From: WYZ-LMO2 sp038731605
GTDB taxonomy: Archaea > Halobacteriota > Archaeoglobi > Archaeoglobales > Archaeoglobaceae
Assembly: GCA_038731605.1 (NCBI GenBank)
Contig: JAVYQP010000004.1
Location: 36,757-100,756, forward strand
Length of the DNA: 64,000 nt
Reading direction: 5' to 3'
Each line of letters begins with the position of its first letter. The stretch's first letter is position 1. Under the pieces are notes generated by a model. That model worked only from the letters and a program-made list of their open reading frames with translations. It was not told the origin of the DNA and searched no databases. Of this stretch, positions 50,255 to 58,703 are shown piece after piece. The position numbers and the translations under genes are program-made.

Positions 50255-51499
50255 ATGATTCTGATCGAGAACGCAAAGTTCTTGCGGGGGAACGAATTAA
50301 AGGAAGGGAACATCCTGATCGAGGACAACAAAATACTCGCAATTGGTGATGCGAAGGACAAAAGCGATATCGTAATCGACGCAAAAGGTCTCGTCGCAAT
50401 CCCAGGGCTTTTCAACTGCCACACGCATTCTGCGATGACTCTGTTTCGTGGTTACGCAGAAGACATGCCACTGCAGGAGTGGCTTGAGAAGAAGATTTGG
50501 CCCGCAGAGATGAGGTTGAACGAGAAGATCGTTTACCTTGCCTCAAAACTCGCATGCGTTGAAATGCTGAAAACCGGGACCGTTTTTTTCAACGACATGT
50601 ATTTCTTCCCCTCCGCAACCGCTAAGGCTGTCGAGGAGACCGGGATCAGGGCTTGTTTGTCCTCTGCGTTCTTCGACTTCTTCAACAGCGATATCCTTGA
50701 AGCGAACATGAAAAGGGTCGAGAAGGAACTGAGAGAGCTAAAGAGCTTTCGAGTTCTGCGTGCGATTGCTCCGCATGCTGTATACACTGTAAGCCTCGAA
50801 GGATTGCGGAGGTCTGCTGAAATTGCGGAAAAAGAAGACGTTTTCATACACTTCCATCTCGCCGAAACCGAGAGAGAAGTCGTTGAGTTCAAAAAGAAGC
50901 ATGGCAAAGGAATCGTGAAGACTTTAGACGAGATTGGATTCCTTAGCTCGAGGCTCTTCTGCGCTCACAGCGTCTGGCTCGAAAAAGATGAGATTGCACT
51001 CTTAGGTAAAAGAGGTTCGTCCGTGGTTCACTGCCCAACGAGCAACATGAAGCTCAGCGTCGGGAAGGCTATGAACTTCCCAGAAATGAAGCGATGTGGT
51101 GTGAACGTTCTTCTCGGCACCGATGGGACTGCGAGCAACAATTCGCTGAACATGTTCAGCGAGATGAAGTTCTGCGCACTACTGCAAAAGTTCTACTACG
51201 GTGCGGACAGCTTCAAAGCTGTCGATGCTTTCCAAATTGCTACTGAAAACGCTGGAGGGGCGTTTCGCATAAAGTCTGGGAGAATAGAAGAGGGTTGGCT
51301 TGCTGACATCGTGCTCGTGGATCTGGGCGAAGTTGGCTTCGTTCCGTGCCACGATTTGATCGCAAACCTCGTCTACTCGACCACAACGGTCGACACCGTG
51401 ATCGTTGACGGGAGGATAGTTGTTGAGAATCGCTACTTTGAAGGCGAGGAGAAGCTCGTGGAAGAGTTCTCGAAAGAAGTCGAGAAGTTCTTCACATAA
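50255..51499 (+). CDS. 5'-deoxyadenosine/SAH-type amidohydrolase (DadD/MtaD family)
   Basis: The 414-residue protein has NCHTHSAMTLFRGYAED with the metal-binding H-x-H, FHLAET, CAHSVWL and LGTDGTASNN, the metal-site motifs of the amidohydrolase superfamily, and the LFRG...WLEKKIWPAE lid of SAH/MTA/5'-deoxyadenosine deaminases. It would convert S-adenosylhomocysteine or related nucleosides to inosyl forms. In Methanocaldococcus such a deaminase works with an S-inosylhomocysteine hydrolase. Its end overlaps the convergent Trm10 gene by 67 bases. Confidence 0.87.
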   Translation: MILIENAKFLRGNELKEGNILIEDNKILAIGDAKDKSDIVIDAKGLVAIPGLFNCHTHSAMTLFRGYAEDMPLQEWLEKKIWPAEMRLNEKIVYLASKLACVEMLKTGTVFFNDMYFFPSATAKAVEETGIRACLSSAFFDFFNSDILEANMKRVEKELRELKSFRVLRAIAPHAVYTVSLEGLRRSAEIAEKEDVFIHFHLAETEREVVEFKKKHGKGIVKTLDEIGFLSSRLFCAHSVWLEKDEIALLGKRGSSVVHCPTSNMKLSVGKAMNFPEMKRCGVNVLLGTDGTASNNSLNMFSEMKFCALLQKFYYGADSFKAVDAFQIATENAGGAFRIKSGRIEEGWLADIVLVDLGEVGFVPCHDLIANLVYSTTTVDTVIVDGRIVVENRYFEGEEKLVEEFSKEVEKFFT

Positions 51500-52473
51500 A
51501 ACTTCTTCCTCTCGTCCCATTCCAGTCTCCTTATTTCTTCCATGACGCTATCGCTCACGACGTATATCCTTTGTTCTCTGCAAATATCGTAGAAATCCTT
51601 TTTTTGAACGTTTAGCCAGCTAAACTCATCGAAGGCACTTTTTGCAACCACTCTGATCGTTTTGTCCTTCAGCCTCAAGCGAACACTTTTCTTCGGGATT
51701 TCCTTTCTAAGCCTCCACCTCGCAACGACGACGGGCTGAACCTCTCTAACCGCTCTCTCAACCTCGAGCCCATCGATCACAACCCTTAGCACGATTTCTG
51801 CGATGTGGTTTATCCTATCTGGAACTCCAACGATATCGCCTCGAAGCTCGATTCTGCGCCGATCGCATTTAATTCCAGCGTTTTCGAGCTCTTCTCCAAT
51901 TTTCGATGTCAAATCCCTGTTCTCGCTTTTGTCCACAATTCCGCCGATGACGTAACACTTCGCCTTTTTGTTGTCGAAGACTTTTTCACCTTTTGGATCG
52001 AGCAAGACAACTTCATCGATGCCTTTTTGTTTCAAAAATTCCTCGAGCTTTTCACAGTAAACGCCGACGCCAAAGTCTTTGCCAGCAATTACGAGCTTTT
52101 CATCCCACATAAACTCACGAACAACGCCGAGCGTTTGAGTTACTTGGAGTTTCAGCTTCGATTTCTCCTTCCCGGAGTGCAGATCGTAAAACCTACAGTC
52201 GATTGCTATGTAAGGAAAATCATCCAAAAGGTCTTCTTTTCCGAGGATTGCGTTCTCGCCATAGCCTACGATTGCTTGCGGGGGTAAATCGAGTTTTTTT
52301 CCATCAAGAGAAAAGGAGAATTTTACGCCATGATCGCCTATGAGAACTTTTGCGTTCGAGTTCATGATCTGGAGAACCATCGACCTTATTGGATCCTTCG
52401 ATGTTCTGCAACTCCATATCCTTTCTATTCCAAACTCCCGCAACTTCTCGACGAACAAATCCTTGAGTCGCAC
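51433..52473 (-). CDS. Archaeal Trm10-type tRNA (m1G9/m1A9) methyltransferase
   Basis: The 346-residue protein has an N-terminal extension, a SPOUT core with YVIGGIVDKSENRD, RRIELRGDIVGVPDRINHIAEI and a C-terminal domain with RKKFYV near the end. This is the archaeal Trm10 pattern (COG2419 type). It methylates N1 of purine 9 in tRNA. No unusual insertion is seen. The C-terminal tail, rich in Ser, lies opposite the amidohydrolase end; its last 20 residues are probably disordered. Confidence 0.83.
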   Translation of the reverse strand: MRLKDLFVEKLREFGIERIWSCRTSKDPIRSMVLQIMNSNAKVLIGDHGVKFSFSLDGKKLDLPPQAIVGYGENAILGKEDLLDDFPYIAIDCRFYDLHSGKEKSKLKLQVTQTLGVVREFMWDEKLVIAGKDFGVGVYCEKLEEFLKQKGIDEVVLLDPKGEKVFDNKKAKCYVIGGIVDKSENRDLTSKIGEELENAGIKCDRRRIELRGDIVGVPDRINHIAEIVLRVVIDGLEVERAVREVQPVVVARWRLRKEIPKKSVRLRLKDKTIRVVAKSAFDEFSWLNVQKKDFYDICREQRIYVVSDSVMEEIRRLEWDERKKFYVKNFSTSFENSSTSFSSPSK

Positions 52474-52505
52474 AAAAAAGAGATTGTTGCGAGGATTAAA
52501 TTTTT

Positions 52506-53210
52506 TCAGATGAAGAGCTTAGCCTTTATTTCCCTGAACTCCCTGTAGTGCTTCACAATCTCCTTTCCTTCGACGAACGGTATTCCCCTTTCTTCGGCGA
52601 ACTTCATCGCCTTTTCCTTGCTGAGCGCTCTTCCAGTCTCGCTGTCGAGCATCTCACAGATCGCTACCGCAGGAGCGATTCCAGCGGTTTCAGCGAGAGC
52701 AACGCTTAGCTCGGTCTGACCAACTCTCTCGTAAACCAAGTTCTCCGATGCTCTAAGAATTGCAACGTGTCCCGGGCTTCGGAACTCTTTGCCGAAATCG
52801 ACGTTTCCATTCATCATCACGATGTCGACGATTTCGCCGATGCGACGTATCGTTTTCGCCCTGTCGACGTCTGTGATTCCCGTAAAAGTGTCCCTATGGT
52901 TGACCCAAAGCGAGAACGAGCTTCTCGAGTCGTATTTTATGTCGTAGTTCGAGATCGAAACAAGGGATGGGATCTTCTGACTTGCAACTTTCAAAACATC
53001 GTGCATGAAAGGTAAGCCGAGTTTCTTCGCTGCGATCGGATGGATTGCGACGCAAATAAGTCCGCCTGCTTCGATTCGCATCATTGCGACGTCTTTGGGC
53101 TTAACGAATTGTGCCGGAATTGCGATATCCGTCTCGCCTTCACGATCTTCGAAGTCGAAGATCAGCACAGGCTTTCCTTTTCTAAACGCCTTCAAAGCTT
53201 CTTCGATCAT
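52506..53210 (-). CDS. ribB: 3,4-Dihydroxy-2-butanone 4-phosphate synthase
   Basis: The 234-residue protein shows the RibB motifs: FDFEDREGETDIAIPA with the acidic metal loop, AGGLICVAI, WVNHRDTFTGITDVDRAKTI and SPGHVAIL. It makes the four-carbon unit of riboflavin from ribulose 5-phosphate. Its ATG overlaps the ribK stop (ATGA). Part of its sequence (52850-53019) is repeated at the right end of the window with one mismatch. Confidence 0.93.
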   Translation of the reverse strand: MIEEALKAFRKGKPVLIFDFEDREGETDIAIPAQFVKPKDVAMMRIEAGGLICVAIHPIAAKKLGLPFMHDVLKVASQKIPSLVSISNYDIKYDSRSSFSLWVNHRDTFTGITDVDRAKTIRRIGEIVDIVMMNGNVDFGKEFRSPGHVAILRASENLVYERVGQTELSVALAETAGIAPAVAICEMLDSETGRALSKEKAMKFAEERGIPFVEGKEIVKHYREFREIKAKLFI

Positions 53211-53854
53211 AGGATCACCTCTACTTCAACGATGTCGCCATCCTTCAGGTTCAACTCATCCCTGAGCTTCTTGTCTGCGATGATCTCGACGACGTCGCTC
53301 AGGTGATGGGTTCTCTTGGGCATAACGATGAAAGCGCTTAAACCATTTACCTTGCACTTAAAAGCCTTCACCTCGCCAAAGCTCCTGTTCTCAGCCGTAA
53401 ATCCCTCGATCTTTATGCCTTCTTCTGCGTCGAGCCTCTTCTTTATCCCCATCTCCTCCTTTGGAATTCTCAGGTTCAGAGTTCCGGGAAATGGGTCTAT
53501 GCCGAGTTTTTCCCTGAACTGTTTCCTGTAGCCTTCGAGCGAAACGTAATAGCGACCTTCCCCAAGACCGCTGAAGACGATGCCACGAAACTTAAGCGTC
53601 TCAGCTCCTTCAAAGATCTTCTTGTAATCGAGATACTCCGCATGGAGGAGGTTTCGACCCTTTTCGGTTATCACAATGAATTGACCATCTTTCGTTATAG
53701 TTCTCTCTATTAGCCCGTTTTCTTCGAGCTCTTTCAGCCTTCGTGAAGCGGTCTGAACGCTTTGCTCTATTTTCTTTGCAAACTCCTTGCAACTGATCTT
53801 CACGACCTCCCTCGTTGCGTTCATCAACGCCAAAGCCTTTAGCGCCTCCATCAT
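53207..53854 (-). CDS. ribK: CTP-dependent riboflavin kinase with winged-helix domain
   Basis: Residues 1 to about 80 form a winged helix (EFAKKIEQSVQTASRRLKELEENGLIERTI). The rest is the archaeal RibK beta barrel, with FSGLGEGRYYVSLEGY, FPGTLNLRI and the late LSDVVEIIA segment. It makes FMN from riboflavin and CTP, and the fused DNA-binding domain suggests it also regulates. The frame is open to a TTG at 53908, but ATG 53854 lies about 30 bases after AAATTTTTATC. It forms an operon with ribB. Confidence 0.92.
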   Translation of the reverse strand: MMEALKALALMNATREVVKISCKEFAKKIEQSVQTASRRLKELEENGLIERTITKDGQFIVITEKGRNLLHAEYLDYKKIFEGAETLKFRGIVFSGLGEGRYYVSLEGYRKQFREKLGIDPFPGTLNLRIPKEEMGIKKRLDAEEGIKIEGFTAENRSFGEVKAFKCKVNGLSAFIVMPKRTHHLSDVVEIIADKKLRDELNLKDGDIVEVEVIL

Positions 53855-53919
53855 ATCAGTTTTGAGATGTTTCTCCCAAGTGATAAAAATTTTTTGCTCA
53901 AATTTCAATAAAATAATAG

Positions 53920-54798
53920 TTAAAAATTAGTCACAAAGACTGCGTCCGCAACCTTCAGAGCTTTGTCAAAGCTTTGTTTACCGCAAACCACTAAGCTCAA
54001 ACCCTCGACCTTCGAGATCTTCTCCAAGTATTTCTCAAGGGAGCCAAAACTGATCAATACTTCCGAGGAAATTCCCTTTGTCTCCAAATAACGGCGGATT
54101 TTTTCGAGTTCCACTCTTTCGTTCTCCCAGTATTCGGAGAGAATTTCTGCAATCCTGGGAATTGGCACGAGTGGGTGTATTATTTCTTCCTTGCTAACTT
54201 TTCTTTCCAAAGCCTCCTCGAGCTCTGCGATTCGGACGATCTTTGTTTTTTTAAGCCCAAAATGTCTCAAGCTCTCGAGAACTTTGGCGAGATCGTCGAT
54301 CGTTTTTTCAACGATGAATACGGGTCTTTCAAACATGTTTCTGAAAACGAGCTCGTAATAACTCTTTCCCGCATCGGGTCTCGATTTAACAACAAGGCAC
54401 GGAATCTTCGAGCTCCTGACAACCTTTTCTGCGGTCTTTCCCAAGAACAACGGACTTCGACTTCTCGAAGGAATGACGAGCAAATCGAACTCGCTCTCCA
54501 TTTTTGCAATCTCCACCGTCGGATCCAACGTTGGGGTTACTTTAGCCGATACGCTCGAGAACTCCCTCGAGAGTTCTTTGACAATTTCCTCGAGCTTTTT
54601 ATTCGCTTTCTCCTTTAAGTTCGCGAGAAACTTATCCACATCCGCTATACCGCCTTCGATGAGCTTTGCGGAATCGTATTCGATTGCATGAAAAAGGGTG
54701 AGCTCCTTTGCACCATATCTTTTAAGCTCCGTCAACGCACGAGCACAGGTAATCGAAACATCTGTAAAGTCTATTGGATACAACACCCTCTCGAACAT
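53920..54798 (-). CDS. Tandem universal stress protein (two Usp domains)
   Basis: The 292-residue protein has two Usp-like halves. The first starts with ERVLYPIDFTDVS and has the LLVIPSRSRSPLFLGKTAEKVVR nucleotide-loop region. The second (from about residue 155) is more divergent, ending in LVVCGKQSFDKALKVADAVFV. Usp proteins bind ATP or AMP and act in stress responses. Its stop lies about 65 bases from the ribK start; it is on the same strand as the genes upstream (DUF22-like, Usp). Confidence 0.8.
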   Translation of the reverse strand: MFERVLYPIDFTDVSITCARALTELKRYGAKELTLFHAIEYDSAKLIEGGIADVDKFLANLKEKANKKLEEIVKELSREFSSVSAKVTPTLDPTVEIAKMESEFDLLVIPSRSRSPLFLGKTAEKVVRSSKIPCLVVKSRPDAGKSYYELVFRNMFERPVFIVEKTIDDLAKVLESLRHFGLKKTKIVRIAELEEALERKVSKEEIIHPLVPIPRIAEILSEYWENERVELEKIRRYLETKGISSEVLISFGSLEKYLEKISKVEGLSLVVCGKQSFDKALKVADAVFVTNF

Positions 54799-54799
54799 A

Positions 54800-55243
54800 C
54801 TACAGCATTGGCCACTGGGATTTTATAAACCTATCCCCTATCCCGTTTTCAATCTCACCAAGCTTCTTGTTCAACTCTCGAAAGATTTCAACCGCTTTGT
54901 GCCTTTCTTTCGGAGTCGTGTCGGATATTTTCACAAGTCCCACAACTTCTCCCTTCCTTATCATCTTACCCGACTCAGAGTAAACGACTGCGGCGTTTAT
55001 CTCGCTTCCCTTGTCTGAAATCAGGAGATCTACGACCTCGGCGCTATAGTGCTTCAACACGTTCATGAGAATTACGATCGAGTTGGGCGGAACGGGGATT
55101 TCTTTTATCTTTAAAACTGAGAAACTACCTTTTAGTGGCTTTTTGTCTTCATCGGCGATTATGAGTTCCCACCTACCGAGTATGCTCAACTCCTTTGGAA
55201 TTATTTTTTGGATCATACTGTTTATGATTTCTCCGTCAATCAT
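54800..55243 (-). CDS. DUF22-like archaeal protein
   Basis: The 147-residue protein has GRWELIIADEDKK near residue 24, IPVPPNSIVILMN and KMIRKGEVVGLVKI, the pattern of archaeal DUF22 as I remember it. The function is unknown. It ends 1 base before the tandem Usp gene, so the two are likely co-transcribed. A TATA-like ATTTAAGAATAT occurs just upstream of the start. Confidence 0.6.
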   Translation of the reverse strand: MIDGEIINSMIQKIIPKELSILGRWELIIADEDKKPLKGSFSVLKIKEIPVPPNSIVILMNVLKHYSAEVVDLLISDKGSEINAAVVYSESGKMIRKGEVVGLVKISDTTPKERHKAVEIFRELNKKLGEIENGIGDRFIKSQWPML

Positions 55244-55328
55244 ATTCTTAAATCATACCTAAAAGTAATTAAACTTTACCCCTTGCAGAAGTTAAAAAAT
55301 AGGATGGAAAAATAAAAATTTTTAACAC

Positions 55329-55838
55329 TTACTTGCTCTTCTCCCTTATCTCGAGCAGTGGGACTTCTTTCACAAGTTCTCTTATCTTTGGCGTGTATTT
55401 CGACTTTACAACTATCACTGGAGTGTTGGTTTCGAAAACTATCTTTTCCTCGCACCCGCCCTGTATGAGCTTCCTAAATCCACCTTTTTTCTCAGCCCCG
55501 TAGATTATGAGGTCGGGTTTGAATGTCTCCTCAATCCTCTTTATTTCCTCATCTGCAATTCCTATATGGTAGCCAAGGATCTCGTAGTCAATTCCCGCCT
55601 TCTTAAGCTTTTCCGTGGTTTCAATTATCTTTTTCTCAGCCTTTGCGATCATAGGTGCGTATTTCCTTCTTTCCAAAGTCTCCGAGGGGATTGCTATCGG
55701 CTCCTCATCTTTTATGTAGAACACGTAAACTTTAGATTTCAAGCCAGAGACGTTGAGATCTATCGCACACTCCGTCGCTTTTTCTGACAGCTCGCTATCG
55801 TCAACAACCAACAAAACCTTCCAAACAAACTCCCTCAT
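55329..55838 (-). CDS. Universal stress protein
   Basis: The 169-residue protein has KVLLVVDDSELSEKATECAI at the N terminus and LIIYGAEKKGGFRKLIQGG with a late NTPVIVVKS strand, the single-domain Usp pattern. The loop G-x-x-K...G-G replaces the usual G-x2-G-x9-GS ATP motif in part. It follows a hypothetical membrane protein and a TauE transporter in the same direction, with only 3-base gaps, so it belongs to that operon. Confidence 0.82.
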   Translation of the reverse strand: MREFVWKVLLVVDDSELSEKATECAIDLNVSGLKSKVYVFYIKDEEPIAIPSETLERRKYAPMIAKAEKKIIETTEKLKKAGIDYEILGYHIGIADEEIKRIEETFKPDLIIYGAEKKGGFRKLIQGGCEEKIVFETNTPVIVVKSKYTPKIRELVKEVPLLEIREKSK

Positions 55839-55841
55839 TTT

Positions 55842-56525
55842 TCACACCTCCTTCTTGCTTTTAGCCTTCTTAACCTTAATTCCAACACCTTCGAAAATGA
55901 AGTAGATCGCAAAACCCCACCATAGCGTGTAGATGACATAGAAGATGAGCAAAGCCCCACCCATAACGTCGATGGGCGTTGCTTCGATTCCGTAGAAGTT
56001 GTAAGCTGGCTCAATAGCTCTCATCAAGACCTGGGTCTTTATGAACAGACTTTCCTCAAATCTCTGTTCCTGCTCGAGCTTCTTCGCTATTGAAGTGAGC
56101 GAAGTGTGCCAGAGGTAAAGCGCTTCTCTTGCTGACATTCCGTATTTCTCCTCAAAGTAGCTATCATCGTTGTAGTAACATCTGTCCGCATCGTTTAACG
56201 CTAAGACAAGGATGTCGCTAAGTCTTCCGCTCACAATTACCTTCGAACCTTCCTGCTCTGCAAAGTTTGCGTAAAGCAACGCTGTCTTCTTTGCGCTTTC
56301 TTCGCTCTTCATGTCGATTTCAAATGCGACTGTTGACTGAAACTTTTCAGCTTCGCTCTTTATCTCGGGGATAAAGTAGGAGGAGTGCTTGGCATAGGCG
56401 TCGAAGTGTTCATCTGCGTATGCGACAAAGTTCTTTCCCTCGAACGCAGGAGTCATCATGAATCCGAGGACTGCAAGGAACGAGAGCGCAAGCGCCAAAC
56501 CGATTCCAAGCTCTTTTTTCCCCAT
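55842..56525 (-). CDS. Two-span membrane protein with extracytoplasmic helical domain, unrecognised
   Basis: The 227-residue protein has an N-terminal transmembrane helix or signal anchor (residues about 7-27), a long helical extracytoplasmic part, and a C-terminal helix (about 190-212) before a basic tail (KVKKAKSKKEV). It lies between a TauE transporter and a Usp gene in one operon, with 3-base gaps. It may be a partner subunit of the transporter. No family is recognised. Confidence 0.65.
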   Translation of the reverse strand: MGKKELGIGLALALSFLAVLGFMMTPAFEGKNFVAYADEHFDAYAKHSSYFIPEIKSEAEKFQSTVAFEIDMKSEESAKKTALLYANFAEQEGSKVIVSGRLSDILVLALNDADRCYYNDDSYFEEKYGMSAREALYLWHTSLTSIAKKLEQEQRFEESLFIKTQVLMRAIEPAYNFYGIEATPIDVMGGALLIFYVIYTLWWGFAIYFIFEGVGIKVKKAKSKKEV

Positions 56526-56528
56526 AGC

Positions 56529-57803
56529 TCACCCCTCCCTAAGCTCAGAAAGATTTCCTACAAACTTCATAAACACCCAGGTGGCGAAGACTATGACTAT
56601 GGCGAAGAACGCAATCAGTCCAACGAATTCGATCGCTGATGCGACGTTCTTATCGATGTTTATCCAGCCAATTGCGTTTAGCTTCGCTGGCAAAGCGAAC
56701 AAGCGGTTCACGAATCCCGCAAGGATTACAGTTGCAAAGAAACCGCGGATGTGCATTCCTTTAACAACCTTGGTGACGAGGGAGCCAATTTGAATCCCGA
56801 CAAGTGAGCCTAACAGCAAACCCATTGCGAGTGTGTAGAAAACAAAGCCGTAGATTGCATATTGGACTATCGAAGAGTAGCCAGTGGTTATTATGATCTG
56901 GAAGATGTCAGTCCCAACTGTCGTGAACGAAGATACGCCGAGAACGTATACGAAAATTGGGAAAGTCAGGAAACCACCACCGACACCCATAATTGCGGAG
57001 ACAAAACCAACTATGAAACCAAAGAATACCACGAACCATGCAGATACTCTTCTACCACCCAAGTCATGGTCGAAGCTTATCATTGGCGGAAGGTTTATAG
57101 ATTGCACTTTGATTGCAAGCTTTGTCATCCCTGCGGTAGCTCCACCGTTTAGTTGCGTCTCAACTTTTCCGCCATCAAAGCTTGCAACTCTTTTCCTAAG
57201 CCTCAGATAATCGCTCAGCGCAAAGAAGCCAAGGAATCCGAGTATTAGGACGTAAACGATGTTTATGAAGATGTCGCTCAGTATCGGATTGGCGTAGTAA
57301 ATCGCTCTATTTATAGTCCCTCCCACCGTCGCTCCAGTTACTGTACCCACTACGAAAACCAAGGCTAAAGCTACGCAAACGTTTCCGAGCTTTTTGTGCA
57401 CGACTGTTCCCATTATGCTCTTCGTAAAGATGTGGAACTGATCCGTTCCGACAGCTAAGATTCCTTTAACTCCAACGCTCATTAAAGCAGGAGTGATTAT
57501 GAAGCCACCGCCAACGCCTATGCAACCAGTTACGAGTCCAGCGATAAACCCTATGAAAATGCTCATCGCAAGCATTTCGAGTGTGGAGTGAACGGGAGCA
57601 TAAGCTTCCTTGCCACCCAAGGTTTTTGGAAGGGTTTCAGCAGAAGCGGTCAAGATAACGATTGGCAACAAAGCCAAAAGGATTACTGCGAAGTATCTGC
57701 GCCTGTCCTTGATTATGCGCATCGATGTCTCGTAGTCCCACTTAGCGTAAGCTTGCAAGCCCTCCAACATGAGATCGTATGTCCTTCGCACTTTTCTGAT
57801 CAT
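56529..57803 (-). CDS. TauE/SafE-family sulfite/organosulfur exporter, long form
   Basis: The 424-residue protein has a cytoplasmic N-terminal extension of about 38 residues and two homologous halves. Each half starts with G-x-GGGF (GCIGVGGGFIITPAL and GVGGGFLTFPIFVYVLG), the TauE/SafE hallmark, followed by VGTDQFHI/VGTDIFQI. It exports or takes up sulfite, sulfoacetate or related anions. A second, shorter TauE gene is 0.9 kb away on the other strand, across an RHH regulator. The promoter holds a copy of the ACAAGAATAAGTAT motif. Confidence 0.85.
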   Translation of the reverse strand: MIRKVRRTYDLMLEGLQAYAKWDYETSMRIIKDRRRYFAVILLALLPIVILTASAETLPKTLGGKEAYAPVHSTLEMLAMSIFIGFIAGLVTGCIGVGGGFIITPALMSVGVKGILAVGTDQFHIFTKSIMGTVVHKKLGNVCVALALVFVVGTVTGATVGGTINRAIYYANPILSDIFINIVYVLILGFLGFFALSDYLRLRKRVASFDGGKVETQLNGGATAGMTKLAIKVQSINLPPMISFDHDLGGRRVSAWFVVFFGFIVGFVSAIMGVGGGFLTFPIFVYVLGVSSFTTVGTDIFQIIITTGYSSIVQYAIYGFVFYTLAMGLLLGSLVGIQIGSLVTKVVKGMHIRGFFATVILAGFVNRLFALPAKLNAIGWINIDKNVASAIEFVGLIAFFAIVIVFATWVFMKFVGNLSELREG

Positions 57804-57820
57804 ATACTGTCACCTCTTAC

Positions 57821-57857
57821 TTTACAAGAATAAGTATGAAACAGGAAGTATTTATAT
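57821..57857. repeat. Promoter repeat, copy 1 (TTTACAAGAATAAGTATGA...TATTTATAT)
   Basis: A 37-base element with ACAAGAATAAGTAT at 57824-57837 and TATTTATAT at its end, lying 18 bases upstream of the long TauE gene start. It is nearly identical to copy 2 at 57914-57950. Confidence 0.7.
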
Positions 57858-57913
57858 TTTTTCGGTTTTATTAATAATAATATACTAAAAAATCATGTCT
57901 TACTTCACAAGAA

Positions 57914-57950
57914 TTTACAAGAATAAGTATGAGCCAAGTAGTATTTATAT
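57914..57950. repeat. Promoter repeat, copy 2
   Basis: The second copy of the 37-base element, with ACAAGAATAAGTAT at 57917-57930 and GTATTTATAT at the end, preceded by a partial third copy (TTCACAAGAAT, 57904-57914). It sits in the divergent region, on the side of the RHH gene. The TATTTATAT part can act as TATA box. Confidence 0.7.
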
Positions 57951-58014
57951 AAATCATGCTCTACGGAAAAGCTTTTAATTCAGGGAGCATTTTTATTTTA
58001 TGGAAGTAGGAAAG

Positions 58015-58536
58015 ATGAAAAGACTCACGATTTCGCTTGACGATGATACGATCACAAAACTTGAAGAACTCGCAAAAAAAGATGGTAGAAGCCTTTCCGA
58101 AGTCGTTCGAGCTGCAATATCGAACTACTACGACCTGAGCTTGAGAGAGACTATCCCAAACCTTAGGAGATTTCTCGACTTGATCACAAGTCGAGAATAT
58201 GTGGTTATAGACATCGGGTTGTGGACAGCGATTACGGACGAAATAAACGAGAAGGCTGATGAAGCCTTTTGGGAAATTGTAGAGAAGGTCGGGTTTGAAC
58301 ATGGTTTGCAGTTCAGAGAGATGGGTTTAAAAGACATGCACAGTGTCCTAAAGCTCTTAGAGGTGACAAACTGGTTTAAAGTAAGAACCATCTCCGAGGG
58401 TGTCTATGGCATTGTTTTAACTACAAGGAGCGAGGTAAAGCTTGTTAAGAGGTTTTTGGAGGGCGTCTTTAAGTCTATGGGCGTTGAAGCTGAGCTCAGC
58501 GAAGGATTAAGAAAATTGTTAGTTAAACGGATCTGA
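58015..58536 (+). CDS. Ribbon-helix-helix regulator with C-terminal sensor-like domain
   Basis: Residues 1 to about 45 are a CopG/RHH domain (KRLTISLDDDTITKLEELAK then GRSLSEVVRAAISNYY). The remaining 130 residues form an alpha/beta domain with no recognised family, ending in VKRFLEGVFKSMGVEAEL, that may bind a ligand. The gene is flanked by two TauE transporters and faces away from the first; it lies in the same direction as the second. ATG 58000 is an alternative start. It probably controls both transporters through the repeated promoter motif. Confidence 0.78.
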   Translation: MKRLTISLDDDTITKLEELAKKDGRSLSEVVRAAISNYYDLSLRETIPNLRRFLDLITSREYVVIDIGLWTAITDEINEKADEAFWEIVEKVGFEHGLQFREMGLKDMHSVLKLLEVTNWFKVRTISEGVYGIVLTTRSEVKLVKRFLEGVFKSMGVEAELSEGLRKLLVKRI

Positions 58537-58625
58537 AAGATTTTTATCAATCCGTTTAATGGGCTCGTTTAAAATCCTCGAGAAGTGAGTCTTCTTTATT
58601 ACAAAACAAGAAATGGTAAGAGTTG

Positions 58626-58639
58626 ATAAGAGTAAGTAT
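58626..58639 (+). promoter_or_regulatory. Third copy of the RHH-linked motif (ATAAGAGTAAGTAT)
   Basis: This matches ACAAGAATAAGTAT at 12 of 14 positions and lies 65-78 bases upstream of the second TauE gene, just before the TATA-like AAGTTTATATATT at about 58673-58685. It is a candidate operator for the RHH regulator. Confidence 0.5.
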
Positions 58640-58703
58640 TAAAAATGTAATATCATTATGTATTTTTTAGTAAAGTTTATATATTCATCAGGTAAGTAAA
58701 TAC

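Noticed and set aside
53316..53531. Plus-strand ORF opposite ribK
   Set aside because: It is an antisense shadow of the riboflavin kinase barrel with no supporting signals.
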